The notes under the pieces were generated by a model. The model did no database searches. It was given only the letters and a program-made list of their open reading frames with translations, and was not told the DNA's origin. From contig NZ_FQUR01000011.1 in the NCBI RefSeq assembly GCF_900129115.1, positions 113,938 through 177,937 on the forward strand: a stretch of DNA of 64,000 nucleotides, in the 5' to 3' direction. This DNA is from Thermoanaerobacter uzonensis DSM 18761 (GTDB taxonomy: Bacteria > Bacillota > Thermoanaerobacteria > Thermoanaerobacterales > Thermoanaerobacteraceae). A program made the translations under genes and the position numbers. Below are positions 52,563-61,325 of the stretch, in pieces; position 1 is the first letter of the stretch; each line of letters starts with the position of its first letter.

Positions 52563-52810
52563 CTGCTTTTTCTGAATTTGTATTACAACCACTTTAAAAT
52601 AGTGTTTACACCTTCTAAGCCTTATATTATTTAACCTGCAAGGCTTTATTTTTATACTTTGTACTACACCTTTAATTAAGTATGTGTTTACACAACTAAA
52701 TCCTTGAAATAACTGCTTTTACAAAGCTTTATTTTTAATTTTGTATTACATCTTTAAGCAGTTTAAAATCGGGGTTGTAATACAAATTTACAGTTTACCC
52801 CTTCTCCCCT
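52563..52810. repeat. Array of ~82-bp degenerate repeats, putative centromere (parC)
   Basis: Three repeat units share GCTTTATTTTTA...TTTGTATTACA.CTTTAA. The TGTANTACA core lies at 52579, 52660 and 52742 (spacing 81 and 82), and GTGTTTACAC at 52602 and 52684 (spacing 82). An inverted core TGTAATACA lies at 52776-52784. The whole 300-bp gap has no gene. It lies between the ParM-like operon and an RHH-protein gene. Confidence 0.75.
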
Positions 52811-52860
52811 ACTCTTCTAATTGCTTTTGAAGGTGTAAACATAAATGGGAGTGAAGTAAA

Positions 52861-53148
52861 TTGAAAGTCTACAGCTTCCGCACAAATAAAGAAGATAAGG
52901 ACATTGAGGAGCTTCTTGAATCACTAAAGGAAGACAAAAGCCAGTACATAAAAAATGCCTTACGCTTTTATAGAGATTTTGGAGCCAAAATAGCAAAAAT
53001 TGAAGCCATATTAGAAAAATTAGAGCACTCAGGGGTACAAGCACAAATACCACCACAAACCTTAGAACATGAACAAGATGCTGGAAGTGAAACTTCCGAT
53101 GATGAAAGAGTTCTCCTTGAAAGCCTAGAAGATATTTTGTCCCTTTAG
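52861..53148 (+). CDS. Ribbon-helix-helix protein, possible ParR adaptor
   Basis: 95 residues. N-terminal RHH pattern (KVYSFRTNKEDKDIEELLESLKEDKSQYIKNALRFY), then a helix and an acidic, low-complexity tail ending ERVLLESLEDILSL. ParR proteins have this layout: RHH to bind parC, C-terminal peptide to bind ParM. TTG start after GGGAGTGA, next to the repeat array. Confidence 0.65.
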   Translation: MKVYSFRTNKEDKDIEELLESLKEDKSQYIKNALRFYRDFGAKIAKIEAILEKLEHSGVQAQIPPQTLEHEQDAGSETSDDERVLLESLEDILSL

Positions 53149-53171
53149 ATAAACTTACGGGAGGTGTAAAG

Positions 53172-53708
53172 ATGAAGAAACTTTACTCTATTTTGAAACC
53201 TTATGACAGCTGGTGGAATGATGAAGGAGAAGAGAAAAATTTAGAGGCAAAAAAGGCTTTACAGGAGTTTTATAAAGAACTGAAAAAGTTAAGACCTTCT
53301 AAAAAGTATGAGAAAAATATAGTTCACTTTTCATATATTCCGTACCTTCTTAAAATAAAAAAAGCTCTCGACGAGAGAAAATACATGAGGGCATGTAACG
53401 AACTAATCTCACTAATGCACTATGAACCTTTTCTTCAGAGGAGAATTTATTACAACGTCCTTAAACTTTTAGAAAAAGAGGTTATATACAATTCTTACGA
53501 CTTTCAATATGCCCTCGAGTTTACCAATCAAGTTCTAAAAGATGAGACAAAAAAAGAAGACAAAATTCGGATGATAAACTTTATCCTTGATATGATTAGA
53601 GAGGATTTAAGGTGCCAGGAATTAGAAGATAGTTTAATAGATTTTCGCATAGAAGTTATACGTGAAATCTCAAAAATAAAGCATCATATTGAGAAAGATG
53701 CTATCTAA
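53172..53708 (+). CDS. Helical protein of unknown function
   Basis: 178 residues, predicted mostly helical and highly charged; no membrane segment, no known motif (YDSWWNDEGEEKNLEAKKAL, FLQRRIYYNVLKLLEKEV). ATG follows GGGAGGTG. Followed by a strong terminator. Confidence 0.6.
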   Translation: MKKLYSILKPYDSWWNDEGEEKNLEAKKALQEFYKELKKLRPSKKYEKNIVHFSYIPYLLKIKKALDERKYMRACNELISLMHYEPFLQRRIYYNVLKLLEKEVIYNSYDFQYALEFTNQVLKDETKKEDKIRMINFILDMIREDLRCQELEDSLIDFRIEVIREISKIKHHIEKDAI

Positions 53709-53711
53709 AAC

Positions 53712-53740
53712 CACCTTTGCAGTATGCAGGGGTGTTTTTC
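53712..53740 (+). terminator. Terminator closing the partition operon
   Basis: CACCTTTGCA (53712-53721) pairs with TGCAGGGGTG (53725-53734), two G-U pairs, loop GTA, followed by TTTTTC. Confidence 0.8.
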
Positions 53741-53789
53741 TATTTTTCAAAACCTGCTAAGCTTTTATGCTTTGTTTTTATAATGCAGG

Positions 53790-53984
53790 ATAAGGCGCAC
53801 AGCGCACGAGACCGACACACAACAGGCAGAGCCTGTTGGATACTGTAAATAAGAGAAACGCACTTCACACCGCTTTTAAGAGCACAAAGCAGTAAAAACG
53901 CAGTGTAAAGTACTTAAAAATCTTGATATTACTTATTTTATCAGTAATGCTTTTAAACAGTAAGGTAAAAAAGGAGGTGTGCTT
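53790..53984. other. Candidate origin of transfer
   Basis: Non-coding and GC-richer than its flanks, directly before the MobC-like and relaxase genes. It has direct repeats GCGCAC (53795-53800, 53802-53807), a perfect inverted repeat AACAGGC-AGA-GCCTGTT (53821-53837), and CGCACTTCACACCGC near 53859. The nick site cannot be fixed by eye. Confidence 0.55.
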
Positions 53985-54353
53985 TTGAAAAAAGTAACAG
54001 TTTATCTTTCAGAAGATACTTATGAGGTCTTAAATAATTTATCTTCCAGAAGAAAAGAATCCATGTCATTGATTGCGAGAAAAATACTTGAAAAAGGATT
54101 AAAAGAAGAATCTGCACAAGACGGCATAGACGCCGTAACCGAAGCAGTGCGCAAAGCCATGAGGGATGTGCTAAGACCTACAGAAGATAGATTAGCCAAG
54201 CTCATGGCCAAAGCAGCAGTAGCAGCAGCAACGGCAATGTACATGAATGTGCAGACCATAGCAGATCTGGGAAAGCACAATGCTGTCGAAATTTACAACG
54301 AAGCGAGAGTCAAGGCTGTAGCCTACCTAAAAGAAAGAGATGATAATGAATGA
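53985..54353 (+). CDS. MobC-like RHH relaxosome accessory protein
   Basis: 122 residues. N-terminal RHH (MKKVTVYLSEDTYEVLNNLSS, SLIARKILEKGL), then an alanine-rich helical region (AKAAVAAATAMYM). Probably binds oriT and assists the relaxase. TTG 53985 lies seven bases after AGGAGG. ATGA overlap with the relaxase. Confidence 0.75.
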   Translation: MKKVTVYLSEDTYEVLNNLSSRRKESMSLIARKILEKGLKEESAQDGIDAVTEAVRKAMRDVLRPTEDRLAKLMAKAAVAAATAMYMNVQTIADLGKHNAVEIYNEARVKAVAYLKERDDNE

Positions 54354-55609
54354 CGGCCCCTTTTGTGATGAAAGCAAGTTTTTATCTGCCTACACATGAA
54401 AATCAGGCTAAAAATGTTGCACATCTTTTGTATATAGGAACTAGATCTGGTGTAGATAAAGGTGAATTTAATGAATTGGAAGAGTTAGATGCAGGAAATA
54501 GATATGCAGAGAAAATACTTGCAGAATATGACAAGCTAGATGATTTCATTGATAATTTTGAGATAGATACTGCTGGCACTCCTGCAGGACATGTAAAGTA
54601 TATGGATGAAAGACCGGGAAGCCATGGGCTTTTTAGCTCTGATGAAAATGTTAGTTTAAAAGAAACAATGAAAGAATTAAGTAAGCATTCAGGTGTTGTT
54701 TGGCGCTTTATCCTTTCATTAAAAGAAGAAGATGCCGTAAAGCTTGGATATACAACAAGAGAGTCATGGGAAAAGGCTCTTAGAGCTACAATATCAGATG
54801 CAGCGGCAAAAATGGGCATTTCGGAGTCAAATCTGAGGTGGGTTGCTGCCTTTCATCAGGCAAAAGGACATCCACATGTACACGTAGTTATGTGGGAAAA
54901 AACACCTCAGAGACGTCTAGGAAGACTTTCAAAAGGTGAGGTAAAGGACATAAAAAAAATATTTTTAGATGAAATATACGCAAAAGAAAGACTTGCACTT
55001 ACAGCAGAAAAATCCGCTTTAAGGGATTTAATAAGAGATACAGCTAAAAGAGATATTTCAGAAGTGTTGAAGGAAGTCAAAAAAGCAAGAATAGAAATAA
55101 GAGCACTAAACGGAGAAAAACCCGGTCTCCCCCCTACCCTTGACCAAACTACAAGAGAAGAGCTTTTAGAAAAACTAAAAGAGCTTTCAACGATTATGCC
55201 GTCTCATGGGCGTATTGCTTTTGCTTACATGCCTTCTGAAGTAAAAGAAAAAGCAAAAGAAATTGCTGACTGGCTTTTAAAGCAGCCCGGCTTTTCTCAA
55301 TCTGTTGAAAGATATAAAGACCTTGCCAAAGAGCTTGCCAGTCACTATACATCCAATCCAGAAGTTTTAGAAAAAGCAGCAGACAAGGCTTATGAAGACA
55401 TACAGAAGAGAACAGCTCAGATTGTGTTAAAAGGCGCAGCAGCACTTCAGAAAGACCCGTCAAAAGTTATAAATACTGTATGGCGCTCAGCATGGAGAGC
55501 TTTAGAAAGAGAAAGATTAAGGGCAGAAGCAGAGGCCAGTATTGCAGCTCAAAAAGAAATGGAGAGAAAAAGAAGAATGACAGAAAGAGGTGAAAGCCGT
55601 GAGGTTTAG
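54350..55609 (+). CDS. MobP-type relaxase (MobP3/MobL-like)
   Basis: 419 residues. Nicks oriT and pilots the strand. The three-histidine metal motif is in FHQAKGHPHVHVVMWEK near residue 178; an N-terminal VKYMDERPGSHGLF block carries the family signature near residue 83. The C-terminal half is a long, Lys/Glu/Ala-rich helical region. An internal ATG at 54368 (MKASFYLPTHENQ) could be an alternative start. It precedes the coupling protein with an 11-bp overlap. Confidence 0.83.
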   Translation: MTAPFVMKASFYLPTHENQAKNVAHLLYIGTRSGVDKGEFNELEELDAGNRYAEKILAEYDKLDDFIDNFEIDTAGTPAGHVKYMDERPGSHGLFSSDENVSLKETMKELSKHSGVVWRFILSLKEEDAVKLGYTTRESWEKALRATISDAAAKMGISESNLRWVAAFHQAKGHPHVHVVMWEKTPQRRLGRLSKGEVKDIKKIFLDEIYAKERLALTAEKSALRDLIRDTAKRDISEVLKEVKKARIEIRALNGEKPGLPPTLDQTTREELLEKLKELSTIMPSHGRIAFAYMPSEVKEKAKEIADWLLKQPGFSQSVERYKDLAKELASHYTSNPEVLEKAADKAYEDIQKRTAQIVLKGAAALQKDPSKVINTVWRSAWRALERERLRAEAEASIAAQKEMERKRRMTERGESREV

Positions 55610-57431
55610 GGCTACACTGGCAGTTCTAATTCTCATGCTTGATTTTTTATTTGCACCTTTTTTATTAATCTTTCCACTCTATGCTAAAGATTACGGCTTT
55701 AAAGAAGGTCTCCCTAAGTGGGAGGCATATATAAAAGAGAAGCCTTTATCGGGAATATCTTTACTGCTTAGAGAAGATGTGAAAACCCCATGGCTGTGGC
55801 TTCAGCCTGCTGTTTTTGCGGCTTTAGTTTCTGTGCTCTTCCCTATCTATGGAAGGAGGAAAAGAAAAACTGATGAGCTAGGGCTTCCTGAAGCTGCAGG
55901 AAGAGGAGAATATGGAACTGCAAGATGGAGAACAGAAAAAGAAATATCAAAAACTTTTACTGTGTGGAATCTACGCAACAACAACCCCCCGAAAGGGGGC
56001 TTTATTGTAGGTTTTAATCCTTCTACTTCAAAAGCATGGCTCGATACAGGAGATACTCACTGCTTAGTTATTGGCTCAACAAGAAGCGGTAAATCAAGAA
56101 GAATAATACTACCAACGATATGGGCTCTTGCAAAAACAGGAGAAAGTATGATTGTATCTGACCCTAAAGGAGAACTGCATAGCTACTCATCAGAATATCT
56201 AAAAAAGCTTGGATATAAAGTTATTCTACTTGACTTAAGAAATCCATATCGAGGCAATCAGTGGAATCCTGTTTTAGAAGTGGCTGATAAGCTTGAAGCC
56301 GGTGATTATTCTGCTGCGAGTCAGAGCGCATGGGACATAGCAAACATAATAACAAATCAGCAGCCTCACATAGGAGTGGACCCTATATGGCCTCAGTCAC
56401 AGGAAAGCCTTACTGCTGCTTTAATTTTAGCTGTGGCTTCTTCTGCGCCACATGAGGCAAAACATTTGGGAAGTGCTTATGAGATGCTCCACCGTCTAGG
56501 CACAGGTGGAGGAGAGCTTTTAGACAAATACTTTAAATCACTTCCAAGGGAACATCCTGCAGCCTTAGCCTATGGAGTCGCTGCTCTTTCGGAAGATAGA
56601 TTAAGAAGTTCAATATTCACAGGAACAGCAGCACAGCTAAGGCTCTGGAGCGACCCTGCAGTTGTTTATCTTACATCAAATCAAGACCACGATTTAGATG
56701 CTGTAGGGAAAGAAAAAACAGCAGTATTCATAGTTATCCCCGATGAAAGAAGCACACGAAACGTATTAGCAACACTTTATATTTCCCAAGCCTATCAGTC
56801 TTTAGTTGACCTTGCAAATAAGAATGGAGGAAGACTTGCGCAAAGAGTAAACTTTGTTTTGGACGAGTTTGGAAACCTTCCTCCAATACCTGACTTTGAT
56901 AAGAAAATTACTGTAGCAGCAGGTAGAAATATGAGGTTTTTATTAGCGGTTCAGGATATCTCAATGATTAAAGCAAAGTATAAAGAGCTCGCTCAGACAA
57001 TCACAGGAAACTGTGCCACATGGGTGTATATACTGACGACAGATTTAGAAACAGCAAAGATAATAAGCGGTAAAACTGGACAGTACACAATAAGGACAGA
57101 AAGCTACTCTTCGCAAGTTAAACATACTGATTATAGCCATGGAACATCAGAAGGCTTAACAGGGAGGTCTCTACTTACTCCCGATGAAGTCTTAAGGTGG
57201 CCTCAAGACAGAGCACTTATACTTCAGGCAAGGCAGAATCCCGCATGGCTTCCCCTACCCGACCTTTCTAAATGGCCTGCAGCAAAAGATTTAATTCCTT
57301 CTGCTTTAGAAGAAATTAAAAAGGAGGTGGTGTCAGTACCTACATGGATACCTGATATTAGTCTTTTAGCAGAAGGTAAAAGTAAAGAAATTGAGAGAAC
57401 TAATGAGAATTTATTATCAAAATTAAGATAA
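55599..57431 (+). CDS. VirD4/TraG-type coupling protein
   Basis: 610 residues. Two N-terminal membrane segments (LAVLILMLDFLFAPFLLIF; WLQPAVFAALVSVLFPIY), Walker A GSTRSGKSRR near residue 160, Walker B FVLDEFGNLP near 428. It feeds the relaxase-DNA complex to the VirB channel. GTG 55599 is the better-spaced start after AGAGGTGA. A CCCCC-GAAA-GGGGG hairpin at 55986-55999 lies inside the gene. Confidence 0.92.
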   Translation: MRFRATLAVLILMLDFLFAPFLLIFPLYAKDYGFKEGLPKWEAYIKEKPLSGISLLLREDVKTPWLWLQPAVFAALVSVLFPIYGRRKRKTDELGLPEAAGRGEYGTARWRTEKEISKTFTVWNLRNNNPPKGGFIVGFNPSTSKAWLDTGDTHCLVIGSTRSGKSRRIILPTIWALAKTGESMIVSDPKGELHSYSSEYLKKLGYKVILLDLRNPYRGNQWNPVLEVADKLEAGDYSAASQSAWDIANIITNQQPHIGVDPIWPQSQESLTAALILAVASSAPHEAKHLGSAYEMLHRLGTGGGELLDKYFKSLPREHPAALAYGVAALSEDRLRSSIFTGTAAQLRLWSDPAVVYLTSNQDHDLDAVGKEKTAVFIVIPDERSTRNVLATLYISQAYQSLVDLANKNGGRLAQRVNFVLDEFGNLPPIPDFDKKITVAAGRNMRFLLAVQDISMIKAKYKELAQTITGNCATWVYILTTDLETAKIISGKTGQYTIRTESYSSQVKHTDYSHGTSEGLTGRSLLTPDEVLRWPQDRALILQARQNPAWLPLPDLSKWPAAKDLIPSALEEIKKEVVSVPTWIPDISLLAEGKSKEIERTNENLLSKLR

Positions 57432-57443
57432 GGAGGAGATTTT

Positions 57444-57686
57444 ATGCCGAGTTTTGTCTCTGGTGCTGTTAATCTTTTAAATGATGCTCTTACGTGGATT
57501 TTATATCTCATTCCTGCTGCTTCAGCTGCAGCCATAGGATACCATGCTTTAATGAAGCAGATGGGAGATGGCGACCCTGCTGTTACTGCAGCGCACAACA
57601 GGTCCATAAGGAATATCCTAATCGGCGGCGCAATAGGAATGAGCGCAGCTTCAATTGTTAAGGTATTTTTATCCTACTTCAAGTAA
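57444..57686 (+). CDS. VirB2/TrbC-like pilin subunit
   Basis: 80 residues with two hydrophobic helices (TWILYLIPAASAAAIGYHALM; RNILIGGAIGMSAASIVKVFLS). Order, size and place after the coupling protein fit the VirB2-like subunit of Gram-positive T4SS. Ribosome site AAGGAGGAG. Confidence 0.72.
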   Translation: MPSFVSGAVNLLNDALTWILYLIPAASAAAIGYHALMKQMGDGDPAVTAAHNRSIRNILIGGAIGMSAASIVKVFLSYFK

Positions 57687-57690
57687 TTCT

Positions 57691-57716
57691 AAAGGGTCGG
57701 TATAATCCGGCCCTTT
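57691..57716 (+). promoter_or_regulatory. Hairpin between pilin-like and TrbL-like genes
   Basis: AAAGGGTCGG (57691-57700) pairs with CCGGCCCTTT (57707-57716), one G-U, loop TATAAT, ending just before TCTGGAGG. Possible attenuator or processing site that would lower expression of downstream genes relative to the pilin. Confidence 0.55.
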
Positions 57717-57731
57717 CTGGAGGTGTTTTTC

Positions 57732-58598
57732 TTGTTTGCTGCAATAGAGAACATGATTATGAATGCTGTAAATAATTTTTTCACGAATATACTGGATTCT
57801 CTCCTATCCCTTTTTGTCTCATTCTTAGGAGATGAGATGGCACTGGCTTTAAAAATCTTAAATACACCTTATGTAACTAATGCAATTTACCTTACAAAAA
57901 TAGTAGCAGGTACTCTTTTAGGAGTAAAAGTAGCTGCTGAGGCGTTAAAGGCATACATTTTATACAGCTCAGGAGATTCATCAGCACAGCCTTTGGAGCT
58001 TCTTAAAAGAACTGCTTTTGCTGCTCTAATGATTTCAGCAGGCCCTTGGGCAGTGACGACAGTGTATGAGTGGGGTACAGAGCTTGCAAAAGCTGTAGCG
58101 TCTTTACCTTCAACACAAGTGGCCAATCCTACCGAAGGAATTAGCACAATTCTCCAGCAGCTTTCGTCTTTTTCTTCTGCTGTTATTTTTATTGCCCTTA
58201 CAGCAGTAGTTATATGGATTCTAATTCTCATTCAAACAGGCATAAGAGCTGTGGAAGTTGCTTTTCTGGCAGTGTCTGCTCCAATTATGGCAGTAGGGCT
58301 GACAAGACCTGATGAAGGTGTGTGGTCTGTGTGGTGGAGAGAGCTTGTTGTTTTGTCTTTATCTCAGGCTGTGCAGACTTTTATGATTAGGGGTTTTCTT
58401 TCAACAGGAGTTAATATGCAGTTCAGTTCACCTATTCTGAATTTACTAATGCTCATAGGCTGGCTGTGGGTTGCATTTAAAACTCCTGCTGTTCTAAGGC
58501 AGTTTGCATATCATTCAGGTCTTGGCTCTGCAATAGGACATGCAGGGCAGACAGCAGGCAGTATGTATATAATGAGAAGAATGATTTTAAGAGGGTGA
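57732..58598 (+). CDS. TrbL/VirB6-like polytopic membrane protein
   Basis: 288 residues from TTG 57732 (after TGGAGGTG) with about six membrane segments. The LLSLFVSFLGDEMALALKIL start and the central VEVAFLAVSAPIMAVGL with downstream WWRELVVLSLSQAVQTFM are typical of TrbL-family inner-membrane channel proteins of clostridial ICEs. Part of the mating channel. Confidence 0.8.
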   Translation: MFAAIENMIMNAVNNFFTNILDSLLSLFVSFLGDEMALALKILNTPYVTNAIYLTKIVAGTLLGVKVAAEALKAYILYSSGDSSAQPLELLKRTAFAALMISAGPWAVTTVYEWGTELAKAVASLPSTQVANPTEGISTILQQLSSFSSAVIFIALTAVVIWILILIQTGIRAVEVAFLAVSAPIMAVGLTRPDEGVWSVWWRELVVLSLSQAVQTFMIRGFLSTGVNMQFSSPILNLLMLIGWLWVAFKTPAVLRQFAYHSGLGSAIGHAGQTAGSMYIMRRMILRG

Positions 58599-58603
58599 TG
58601 TGA

Positions 58604-58903
58604 TTGTATCAGGTGCCTAAGAATATTTCTGCAAAGTTTGAGTTTTTCCCGGGCTTTGGCTTTAAAGAGCTCTTTTTTGTACTTGCAGGCCTTTCACTAG
58701 GCATTTTTGTCTATTTGATTTTATCTATCTTTACTCACTCTCCTGCTAGATACTTAGCAGTGTTTATTTTTACAGGTCTTGCTTATTTTCTGGTTATTCC
58801 CGGACCAGATGGAAACAGCGTATTTAGTTTAATCAAATACTATCTAAATTGGACTAAAAAGCAAAAAAGATACCTTTATGTGCAGGGAGGGTATACGAAT
58901 TGA
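58604..58903 (+). CDS. PrgI-family (VirB3-like) protein
   Basis: 99 residues: start VPKNISAKFEFFPGFGFKEL, two membrane helices, then FLVIPGPDGNSVFSLIKYYLNW. This is the PrgI pattern of Gram-positive T4SS. TTG start; overlaps the next gene by four bases. Confidence 0.85.
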   Translation: MYQVPKNISAKFEFFPGFGFKELFFVLAGLSLGIFVYLILSIFTHSPARYLAVFIFTGLAYFLVIPGPDGNSVFSLIKYYLNWTKKQKRYLYVQGGYTN

Positions 58904-59532
58904 TAGGAATTTTTAAGAAAGAGAAAACTTCAGGAAAAGATAAAGCCAAAATAGAAGAGCAGAAAAGAAAGGCTGTTCAGGAGTGGCTTCCTGTAAAAGA
59001 TGTTGCAGAGGATATGATTTTGTTAAAAGACGGTCGTTATGTGTGTGTCTTAAAAGTTATGCCTTTGAACATCAGCTTAAAAAGCGAAAATGAAAAGAAA
59101 AGAATTATACAAACAGTTTATGAAGCTTTAAACGGCTTTAAGGATTCCATGCAGATATTTTCTATAGGCAGGCCAGTAGACCTTGACTCTTACATCAGCT
59201 ACCTTCAAACAAAATCTAAGGAAGAGACAAACATAACCAAAAAAAGATTACTTCAGGAGTATCTAAAATATGTCGCTTCTATTGTCACAAGCGGTGAGGC
59301 AATAGAAAGACGCTTTTTTATTATGCTCTCAGGTAAAGAAAAAGAAGAGCTTAAAGCAAAAGCCCACGAGCTTGCCACCAATCTTGAAAAGTCAGGTCTA
59401 AAAGTAGAGTTAGCGCAGGACCAAGACATAATAGACCTTCTTTTCAGCTTCAGCCATCCTTCTCAGTCAGCATTTGAAAGAGCGCCAGCTTTTAATGGAC
59501 CATACTTACCACCCATTTTTAATGCGAGGTGA
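58900..59532 (+). CDS. TraC-N-like protein, separate partner of VirB4
   Basis: 210 residues, no membrane segment. The region AVQEWLPVKDVAEDMILLKDGRYVCVLKVMP resembles the N-terminal domain that in many VirB4/TraC ATPases is fused to the motor. Here it is a separate protein directly before the ATPase gene. TTG start at the PrgI stop. Confidence 0.75.
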   Translation: MIGIFKKEKTSGKDKAKIEEQKRKAVQEWLPVKDVAEDMILLKDGRYVCVLKVMPLNISLKSENEKKRIIQTVYEALNGFKDSMQIFSIGRPVDLDSYISYLQTKSKEETNITKKRLLQEYLKYVASIVTSGEAIERRFFIMLSGKEKEELKAKAHELATNLEKSGLKVELAQDQDIIDLLFSFSHPSQSAFERAPAFNGPYLPPIFNAR

Positions 59533-59537
59533 TTTAT

Positions 59538-61325
59538 ATGAAGAAAAAAGAAGTAAATGTGCTTACAGGCTTAGTAGATATGATTTCACCGCAAGCTCTT
59601 GAGTTTAATGCAAAACAGATTGTTTTTAACGACCAGCTTGCAAGAGTTTTAGTCATTTCAGGCTATCCTCCTAAAGTTTCTGCTGCATGGCTTTCAAGAA
59701 TCGCAGGAATGCCGGGAGTGGTATGTTCTGTCCACATTGAGCCTACTGACCCTACAGACTTGATAAACAGCTTAAATAAAGCAATTGGTGAATATGCAGG
59801 AAGGCTTGAGATGGGAGGAAACGCCCTCACAATGCAGAGGACAGAGCAGGCTTTGAAAGACGCAGAAGAGCTTATGAGAAAAATAGACGAAGAACAGCAG
59901 CAGGTGTTTTATGTTACAGTGGTTCTTATGGTTTTAGCTTCCGACCAGCAGGAGCTTGACAGAAGAACACGTCAGGTTGAGGCTTCTTTAGCTGCTTCAG
60001 GTATGAGAGGAAGAGTCCTTATATTCCGCCAAGAAGAAGGATTAAAAGCAGCAGGCCCCTTCTGCACGCTGCCGGATGAGGTGATTGATGCAGGAGCAAG
60101 AAATATGCCTGCTGAAACTGTTGCTGCCTCCTTTCCTTTCACTGCTTCAGGAATAAATGATGGAAGCGGAATAGTCTTAGGCAAAGATAGAGATGGAGGC
60201 TTAGTGCTTGTAGATATATGGAAAAGGGGAGGAGACAGGCCCAATTCTAATATTACTATTCTTGCTAAATCAGGCGCAGGAAAGAGCTTCACTGCTAAGA
60301 TGCTTCTTTTAAGGGAATACATGCAGGGAAGCAGAATCATAATCATAGACCCTGAAAGAGAGTACAAAGACATGTGTAATAAGCTTGGAGGAGTATGGAT
60401 TAACTGCACAGGTGGAGAAGGAAAGATAAATCCATTGCAGGTAAGATTAAGGCCTGTTGAAGAGGAAGAGGAAGAAAAGCAAAACACATCTTTTCAAAGT
60501 CCATTAGCTCTCCATATACAAACTTTAAGGACTTTCTTCAGCTTATACCTCAGAGACTTAACAGATACAGAGAAAGCAGCTTTAGAGGATGCATTAGTAG
60601 AAGTGTACAAAGAGGCAGGAATTACATGGGATACAGACCCTAAAAGCGTTCCTAATGACAAATGGCCTACTGTGAAAGAACTTTATGAGTACCTTGTTAA
60701 AAAAGCAGAAGAAAATCCCGAAGCTTACGGAAGGCTTGCAGTGCTTTTAAAAAGAGCAGCAGAAGGAGCAGATTCATACCTTTGGGCAGGCCCAACTGCT
60801 GTAGAAGCTGATTCTGATTTTATTGTGTTTGATGTTCATGATCTCCAGAATGCCGAAGACCAAGTTAAAAGAGCACAGTACTTCAATGTCCTTTCTTTTG
60901 CATGGAACATTTTAGAGAAAGACAGAAGAGAAAGAACCGTTTTAGTTGTGGATGAAGCATGGATGCTTGTTGATCCGCAAACGCCTCAGGCAATTGCATT
61001 TTTGAGAGATACATCAAAGAGGATAAGGAAGTACAACGGAAGCTTAATTGTCATAAGCCAGAACGTTATAGATTTCTTAGCACCAGAGGTGCAGAGATAT
61101 GGGCAGGCTCTTTTAGATAATCCGGCGTATAAGCTTCTCCTTGTCCAAGGAGAGAAAGACTTAGAAGCGATAACAGCTCTTATGAACCTTTCTGAAGCAG
61201 AGCATGACCTTCTCGCAAACGCAAAAAGAGGAGAAGGTCTTTTTGTTGCAGGTACACAGAGAATTCACATAAAGATTGAAGCAGCACCTTATGAAATGCA
61301 GTATTTAACCGGAGGCGGAAGCTGA
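59538..61325 (+). CDS. VirB4/TraE-type conjugation ATPase
   Basis: 595 residues. Walker A AKSGAGKSFTAKM near residue 245, Walker B TVLVVDEAWMLVD near 470, arginine-finger region and final MNLSEAEHDLL typical of VirB4. Energises assembly and transport of the T4SS at the inner membrane. ATG 59538 follows GAGGTGA; GTG 59529 is in the ribosome site. Confidence 0.93.
   Translation: MKKKEVNVLTGLVDMISPQALEFNAKQIVFNDQLARVLVISGYPPKVSAAWLSRIAGMPGVVCSVHIEPTDPTDLINSLNKAIGEYAGRLEMGGNALTMQRTEQALKDAEELMRKIDEEQQQVFYVTVVLMVLASDQQELDRRTRQVEASLAASGMRGRVLIFRQEEGLKAAGPFCTLPDEVIDAGARNMPAETVAASFPFTASGINDGSGIVLGKDRDGGLVLVDIWKRGGDRPNSNITILAKSGAGKSFTAKMLLLREYMQGSRIIIIDPEREYKDMCNKLGGVWINCTGGEGKINPLQVRLRPVEEEEEEKQNTSFQSPLALHIQTLRTFFSLYLRDLTDTEKAALEDALVEVYKEAGITWDTDPKSVPNDKWPTVKELYEYLVKKAEENPEAYGRLAVLLKRAAEGADSYLWAGPTAVEADSDFIVFDVHDLQNAEDQVKRAQYFNVLSFAWNILEKDRRERTVLVVDEAWMLVDPQTPQAIAFLRDTSKRIRKYNGSLIVISQNVIDFLAPEVQRYGQALLDNPAYKLLLVQGEKDLEAITALMNLSEAEHDLLANAKRGEGLFVAGTQRIHIKIEAAPYEMQYLTGGGS

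Noticed and set aside
52563..52810. CRISPR array
   Set aside because: Three degenerate units with an 82-bp period and similar intervening sequence, no constant repeat with unique spacers, no cas genes; it fits a partition site better.
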